A stretch of 6,442 bases of DNA from Cytophagales bacterium (GTDB lineage Bacteria; Bacteroidota; Bacteroidia; Cytophagales; Cyclobacteriaceae), in assembly GCA_003537495.1 (NCBI GenBank), contig DPSB01000278.1, positions 1-6,442 on the forward strand, in the 5' to 3' direction. The position numbers and the translations under genes were made by a program. Shown here piece by piece: positions 5,614-6,442 of this stretch (positions are counted from its first letter, which is position 1; the number at the start of each line of letters is the position of its first letter). The notes below the pieces were generated by a model. It was not told the origin of the DNA and searched no databases. It was given only the letters and a program-made list of their open reading frames with translations.

Positions 5614-6442
5614 ATGGAACACGCGATAGGAATTGATTTAGGTTGTACGCACATTAAAGCCATACTGGTAAAAGCCGATGGCACCATCGTAAAAGAAATC
5701 CGGCAGGATACGGATGAACAGAATGATGCTCACTGGAAACAATCCGTAAAACAGATCATCGCACAACTCAAAAAAGAAACTTCGCACATTAATGCCATTG
5801 GTCTATCGGCTCCGGGCCTGGCCAATGCAACCAATACGTGTATTGAATTTATGCCGGGTCGCTTACCCGGATTGGAAAATTTTAACTGGAGTGATTTTAC
5901 AGGTGAGCGCATTTATGTGTTGAACGATGCACACGCAGCCTTGATGGCCGAAGCGCAATTTGGTGCAGCGAAGAATAAAAAATATGCATTCATTCTTACA
6001 CTGGGCACCGGTGTAGGTGGTGGAATTTTAATTGACGGAAAACTATATCAGGGTGTTGGACAAATGGCTGGTCACCTTGGCCACTCTACCGTGGATGCGA
6101 TGGATAACAACAAAGATGTTACCAACATGCCGGGCAGTCTGGAAGATGCGATTGGTAATCTTTCTATCGAAGTGAGAACTAAAGGCAAATTCAAAACTAC
6201 GTGGGATCTGGTGCAGGCTTATCAAAAGGGAGATGATTTTGCAACAGAAGTCTGGCTTACTTCGGTGCGCAAACTGGCAGCAAGCATTGCTTCGTTTATT
6301 AATATTCTCTCACCTGAAGTGGTGATTATTGGTGGCGGTATTTCAAAAGCGGAAGATACCTTAATGAAACCATTGCAAAAATTTGTGAATAAATTTGAAT
6401 GGCAACCCGGTGGTAAAAAAACAGAGATTCAACTCGCACACT
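5614..6442 (+). CDS. ROK family protein (sugar kinase-like), 3' end outside window, zinc motif lost
   Basis: The frame opens at ATG 5614, one base after the SDR stop (TAG 5610-5612), and stays open for 276 codons to the window edge, so the C-terminus is missing. It starts straight into the kinase fold with no helix-turn-helix, so it is kinase-like rather than a NagC/Mlc-type repressor. Motifs: phosphate-1 G-I-D-L-G-C-T-H-I-K (6-15), GLSAPGL (63-69), LNDAHAAL (103-110) with the expected catalytic base D105, LGTGVGGGILIDGKLYQG (130-147) and VVIIGGGIS (236-244). Two departures stand out. The sugar-contacting Glu of the usual AGE(I/L)GH is His154 (A-G-H-L-G-H, 152-157). The C-x-C-G-x-x-G-C zinc motif is replaced by D168-V-T-N-M-P-G-S175, leaving none of its cysteines, although the following L-E (176-177) is kept. 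The tight spacing to the SDR implies co-translation. It may phosphorylate an unusual sugar or bind sugar without phosphorylating it. Confidence 0.92.
   Translation, partial: MEHAIGIDLGCTHIKAILVKADGTIVKEIRQDTDEQNDAHWKQSVKQIIAQLKKETSHINAIGLSAPGLANATNTCIEFMPGRLPGLENFNWSDFTGERIYVLNDAHAALMAEAQFGAAKNKKYAFILTLGTGVGGGILIDGKLYQGVGQMAGHLGHSTVDAMDNNKDVTNMPGSLEDAIGNLSIEVRTKGKFKTTWDLVQAYQKGDDFATEVWLTSVRKLAASIASFINILSPEVVIIGGGISKAEDTLMKPLQKFVNKFEWQPGGKKTEIQLAH

Noticed and set aside
5614..6442. ROK gene as a transcriptional repressor
   Set aside because: The protein begins directly with the kinase phosphate motif and has no N-terminal helix-turn-helix domain.

Overview
The window looks like chromosomal DNA from a member of the Bacteroidota, probably a Cytophagales- or Chitinophagales-type environmental bacterium. 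The reasons are moderate GC, AT-rich spacers without strong Shine-Dalgarno sequences, a PSD1 (DUF1553) / DUF1501 gene pair of the kind shared by Bacteroidota, Planctomycetes and Verrucomicrobia, and spacer repeats that look like families scattered through Bacteroidota genomes. All six genes are on the + strand. No RNA genes, transposase genes or CRISPR arrays were seen.

Layout. Bases 1-641 hold the 3' end of a DUF1553 (PSD1) gene. A 171-bp spacer (642-812) holds three hairpins, two of them inverted copies of a REP-like element. A Tat-exported DUF1501 protein (813-2303) follows, then an 81-bp spacer, then a Tat-exported TIM-barrel 'sugar phosphate isomerase/epimerase' (2385-3302). Seven bases later comes a membrane protein (3310-4650) fusing a DUF2231 four-helix domain, a c-type haem domain (CYACH) and leucine-rich repeats. 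A 176-bp spacer (4651-4826) is largely filled by a long imperfect palindrome. The last two genes are an SDR oxidoreductase (4827-5612) and, one base after its stop, a ROK-family sugar kinase-like gene (5614 to the window edge). The ROK gene is cut by the window end.

How the genes may work together (inference). The first four genes form a recognisable periplasmic module: a PSD1-type protein, a phosphatase/sulfatase-fold DUF1501 protein, an exported metal-dependent sugar epimerase-like enzyme and a membrane-anchored cytochrome. Such clusters are generally thought to act on carbohydrates, with electrons passing through the haem domains, but the substrate and chemistry of this family are not established. 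The SDR-ROK pair is cytoplasmic and may be a separate transcription unit that reduces or oxidises, and possibly phosphorylates, a sugar product.

Most interesting observations: the paired REP-like hairpins with compensatory base changes, one lying just upstream of a start codon; the DUF2231-cytochrome-LRR fusion; and a ROK protein that has lost its zinc cysteines and its sugar-contacting Glu. I found no clearly new system. The cytochrome/DUF1501 module is recurrent in these phyla but functionally undescribed.
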